Program-made: the position numbers and the translations under genes
The notes under the pieces: generated by a model
What the model saw: only the letters and a program-made list of their open reading frames with translations
The model's database searches: none
What the model was told of the DNA's origin: nothing
Shown here: positions 62,884-64,000 of the stretch, piece by piece
How positions within the stretch are numbered: the first letter of the stretch is position 1
How the letters are laid out: every line of letters starts with the position of its first letter
Source: UPXZ01 sp049840795
GTDB taxonomy: Bacteria; Bacteroidota; Bacteroidia; Bacteroidales; Paludibacteraceae
Length of the DNA stretch: 64,000 nucleotides
Reading direction: 5' to 3'
NCBI GenBank assembly: GCA_049840795.1
Contig: JASGJK010000005.1
Location: 33,614 to 97,613 of the forward strand

Positions 62884-62915
62884 CAAGTAAGCAAGAGTTT
62901 AATCTTGTTTACTTG
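62884..62915 (+). terminator. Inverted repeat after tuf
   Basis: CAAGTAAGCAAGA (62884-62896) and TCTTGTTTACTTG (62903-62915) form a 13-bp stem with one mismatch. A competing stem GTTTAC/GTAAAC lies just downstream. It may attenuate read-through from tuf into tRNA-Trp-secE-nusG. Confidence 0.5.
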
Positions 62916-62941
62916 TTTACAAAAAACTTGTAAACTAATAT

Positions 62942-63014
62942 ACGGGTGTAGCTCAGTTGGTAGAGCATCGGTCTCCAAAACCGAGTGTCGTGCGTTCGAG
63001 TCGTACCTCCCGTG
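62942..63014 (+). tRNA. tRNA-Trp (anticodon CCA)
   Basis: The acceptor ACGGGTG is opposite CTCCCGT with one T:T mismatch. The anticodon loop CTCCAAA gives CCA, and the discriminator is G. The position between tuf and secE is conserved in Bacteroidales. Confidence 0.94.
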
Positions 63015-63030
63015 CAAAATCTATTTGAAA

Positions 63031-63240
63031 ATGAGTGCTAATTTTTTATCAAAAACAAGGGACGGATTAAAGGAATCTTACAATGAACTTGTTCATAAAG
63101 TTTCTTGGCCAACTCGCTCAGAACTTACAAACAGTGCTATCGTGGTATTAATTGCTTCCATAATACTTGCATTGATTGTGCTTGCCATGGACACTACCTT
63201 TAGGGAATTAATGACGTTCATTTACAAGAAATTGTTTTAA
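63031..63240 (+). CDS. secE: Preprotein translocase subunit SecE
   Basis: I choose the ATG at 63031 (MSANFLSKTRDGLKESYNEL), giving 69 residues; the longer frame runs back through tRNA-Trp. The amphipathic helix with HKVSWPTRSELTNSAIVVLI (the conserved KVxWPTR) and a single transmembrane helix ASIILALIVLAMDTTF are typical. It clamps SecY in the translocon. It lies 24 bp before nusG in the usual operon order. Confidence 0.95.
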   Translation: MSANFLSKTRDGLKESYNELVHKVSWPTRSELTNSAIVVLIASIILALIVLAMDTTFRELMTFIYKKLF

Positions 63241-63264
63241 TTTTTAACTTTAGGAGAGAAGAAA

Positions 63265-63993
63265 GTGACAGAGTCAGCTAATTTAAAATGGTATGTACTT
63301 CGTGCTATCAGTGGCAAGGAGAACAAGGTAAAAGAGTATATCGATGCGGAAATTAAAAATTCCGACCTTGGTCAATATGTGTCTCAAGTATTAATTCCTA
63401 CAGAAAAAGTTTATCAAATTCGTAATGGTAAAAAAATTACCAAAGAACGGAGTTATCTTCCGGGTTATGTACTCGTAGAAGCAAATTTGATAGGTGAAAC
63501 TCCTCATCGTTTGCGTAATATCCCCAATGTACTCGGATTTCTTGGTGAGAAAAATAACCAACCCACACCCATTCGCCAGTCGGAAGTAAATCGTATCTTA
63601 GGTACGGTGGACGAACGTCAGGAGATTGGAGAAGAAATGTTAACACCATTCTTCATCGGGGAAACCATCAAGGTAATCAATGGTCCATTCAGCGGATTCT
63701 CCGGAGTGATTGAAGAGGTAAATAACGAAAAGAAAAAACTAAAAGTAATGGTTTTGATCGAAGAAGAAGAAGAAGAAAACAACAAAGAAGAAGAAGAAGA
63801 AGAAGAAGAAGAAGAAGAAGAAGAAGAAGAAGAAGAAGAAGAAGAAGAAGAAGATTATTACACAGACAAATCTTTCGACTTTATGGTTAAAACTCCTCCG
63901 GTAGCCGTTCAACTTATTGAAGTATCGAAGGTAAAAGGAGGTTCGGCTGAACCGAACCGTAAAAAGATCCTGAAATTACTTGGGAACAAGTAA
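63265..63993 (+). CDS. nusG: Transcription factor NusG with poly-glutamate insertion in the KOW domain
   Basis: It starts at GTG 63265, with AGGAG 9-13 bp upstream. The NGN domain is standard (LKWYVLRAISGKENKVKEYI, YLPGYVLVEANL, RNIPNVLGFLGEKNNQPTPI), and the KOW begins normally (FFIGETIKVINGPFSGFSGV, EEVNNEKKKLKVMVLI). Where Bacteroidetes NusG continues with a short FGRKTP turn and ends near residue 180, this protein has E6, NNK, E22 (residues 175-196), then DYYTDKSFDFMV and a resumed strand KTPPVAVQLIEVSKV plus an 18-residue basic tail. Total is 242 residues. NusG links RNA polymerase to Rho and ribosomal S10 through this domain. The reading frame stays open throughout. Confidence 0.93.
   Translation: MTESANLKWYVLRAISGKENKVKEYIDAEIKNSDLGQYVSQVLIPTEKVYQIRNGKKITKERSYLPGYVLVEANLIGETPHRLRNIPNVLGFLGEKNNQPTPIRQSEVNRILGTVDERQEIGEEMLTPFFIGETIKVINGPFSGFSGVIEEVNNEKKKLKVMVLIEEEEEENNKEEEEEEEEEEEEEEEEEEEEEEDYYTDKSFDFMVKTPPVAVQLIEVSKVKGGSAEPNRKKILKLLGNK
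63787..63852 (+). repeat. Pure (GAA)22 trinucleotide tract inside nusG
   Basis: Twenty-two perfect GAA triplets follow a first run of six (63760-63777) broken only by AACAACAAA. The strand is purely purine and mirror-symmetric. Confidence 0.97.
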
Positions 63994-64000
63994 AAGCGAT

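Overview
The window comes from a Bacteroidota genome, most likely a T9SS-bearing Bacteroidales (Paludibacter/Porphyromonadaceae-like). The grounds are: TTG-N19-TAnnTTTG promoters before rRNA/tRNA-type genes; a hybrid two-component system fusing sensor, kinase, receiver and AraC output; several secreted proteins with type IX sorting domains; a Rho with a long charged N-terminal insert; and the order rpsU-xerC-hpf-tRNAs-tuf-tRNA-Trp-secE-nusG. The family-level assignment is inference.

Layout. 1-3.5 kb: lpxD (partial), an HD phosphohydrolase and pepD on the minus strand, then tRNA-Ser. 4-14 kb: a hybrid two-component regulator, split by a frameshift, followed by three secreted adhesin or carbohydrate-active proteins. 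The first of these is truncated and the third is frameshifted in its sorting domain. 14-21 kb: a PII-like protein, an RND efflux operon (permease, fusion protein, outer-membrane factor) and its frameshifted TetR regulator. 21-25 kb: a CYTH protein, a frameshifted AddB-like nuclease and a DUF554 membrane protein. 25.5-30.3 kb: a biotin-dependent acyl-CoA carboxylase operon, with an in-frame TAA in the carboxyltransferase gene and an IS1595-type element between that gene and the biotin carboxylase gene. 30.7-33.1 kb: a CsgG / DUF4810 / DUF799 lipoprotein operon with frameshifts. 34-45.7 kb: ThrE-like exporter parts, folD, ffh, a second IS1595 copy, a decayed outer-membrane protein gene, rho, tilS and folC. 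45.8-47.9 kb: a small mobile patch with an IS30 element, a YoeB-type toxin pair, a palindromic MITE-like element and a transposase remnant. 48-58.6 kb: hisF, mtaB, a secreted nuclease, tRNA-Leu, a NagB-like/PIG-L fusion, a YhcH protein, a sirtuin, rpsU, xerC and hpf. 58.7-64 kb: tRNA-Thr, tRNA-Tyr and tRNA-Gly, a decayed 2.4-kb insert, then tRNA-Thr, tuf, tRNA-Trp, secE and nusG.

Two themes stand out. First, single-base indels and nonsense codons break many accessory genes, while the translation, secretion and cofactor genes read cleanly. This fits ongoing decay better than uniform sequencing error, although some homopolymer indels could be error or phase switching. Second, nusG carries a pure (GAA)22 tract encoding 22 consecutive glutamates (plus a preceding E6) inside its KOW domain, next to a conventional secE and tuf. 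This is the most unusual feature of the window.
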